Positions 6,351-6,394 of a DNA stretch of 6,394 nt are shown in pieces. Location: NCBI GenBank assembly GCA_937890875.1, contig CALAEB010000062.1, forward strand, positions 1 through 6,394, in the 5' to 3' direction. Position 1 is the stretch's first letter. Each line of letters starts with the position of its first letter. Source of the DNA: an uncultured Anaerolineaceae bacterium. Lineage in GTDB: Bacteria > Chloroflexota > Anaerolineae > Anaerolineales > Anaerolineaceae. The translations under genes and the position numbers were made by a program. Under the pieces are notes generated by a model. It did not search any database. It was not told where the DNA came from and worked only from the letters and a program-made list of their open reading frames with translations.

Positions 6351-6385
6351 AAAAAAGCGCCTGTTTGAAAACGGGCGCTTTTTTT
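6351..6385 (+). terminator. Bidirectional terminator after the synthetase gene
   Basis: GCGCC (6357-6361) pairs with GGCGC (6374-6378). The stem continues inward through a T-G pair and GTT/AAC to a TGAA loop (6366-6369), and outward through six A (6351-6356) against the T-run (6379-6385). It lies 15 bases after the stop codon. The A-tract on the left gives a T-run on the other strand, so it can also stop a converging transcript from beyond the right edge. Confidence 0.92.
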
Positions 6386-6394
6386 ATTACCATC

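Noticed and set aside
1..6394. CRISPR array, tRNA, rRNA, insertion sequence or defence/toxin genes
   Set aside because: No regularly spaced repeats, no cloverleaf or rRNA-like sequence, and no transposase or known defence motif was found on either strand by eye.

Overview
The window carries three separate plus-strand genes, each with its own promoter region and followed by a hairpin terminator: a heat-shock chaperone (htpG), a membrane-anchored alpha/beta hydrolase whose reading frame is broken near its 5' end, and a fused ADP-forming acyl-CoA (probably acetate) synthetase. Most of the rest is AT-rich intergenic DNA. The coding regions are visibly GC-richer than the spacers, which run to poly-A/T tracts. 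All three genes have Shine-Dalgarno sites and promoters with sigma-70-like -10 boxes, so the source is a bacterium. The one-piece ADP-forming synthetase suggests an anaerobic or fermentative lifestyle. A member of the Chloroflexota (Anaerolineae-like) would fit, but that is a guess from protein style and I cannot confirm it from the sequence alone.

Layout. Bases 1-455 hold no convincing gene. They contain a strong, bidirectional-looking terminator (242-290) for something off the left edge, then the htpG control region. The htpG promoter region contains a perfect TATAAT and three GGAATT/AATTCC half-sites arranged as inverted repeats. htpG proper is 522-2399 (625 aa) and is followed by a 13-bp perfect terminator stem. 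Bases 2458-2847 are non-coding as far as I can see, apart from an extended -10 promoter at 2721-2729 that leaves a leader of about 110 nt. The hydrolase spans 2848-3851. Its start and membrane helix lie in one frame and its catalytic domain in another, a net shift of one base, so it is either a recent pseudogene, a sequencing error or a slippage-expressed gene. A terminator follows at 3889-3924. Bases 3925-4208 contain a striking 15-bp perfect inverted repeat (4022-4072) and an extended -10 promoter (4129-4137) for the synthetase gene at 4209-6335. That gene ends in a textbook bidirectional terminator.

How the genes relate. I see no operon: terminators separate all three genes. HtpG is an ATP-driven cytosolic chaperone. 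The synthetase would make ATP from acyl-CoA, ADP and phosphate at the end of fermentation. The hydrolase, when intact, would be tethered to the membrane; its substrate is unknown. Nothing here amounts to a new multi-gene system. The observations most worth a second look are the hydrolase frameshift, the inverted-repeat cluster on the htpG promoter and the long inverted repeat upstream of the synthetase gene.
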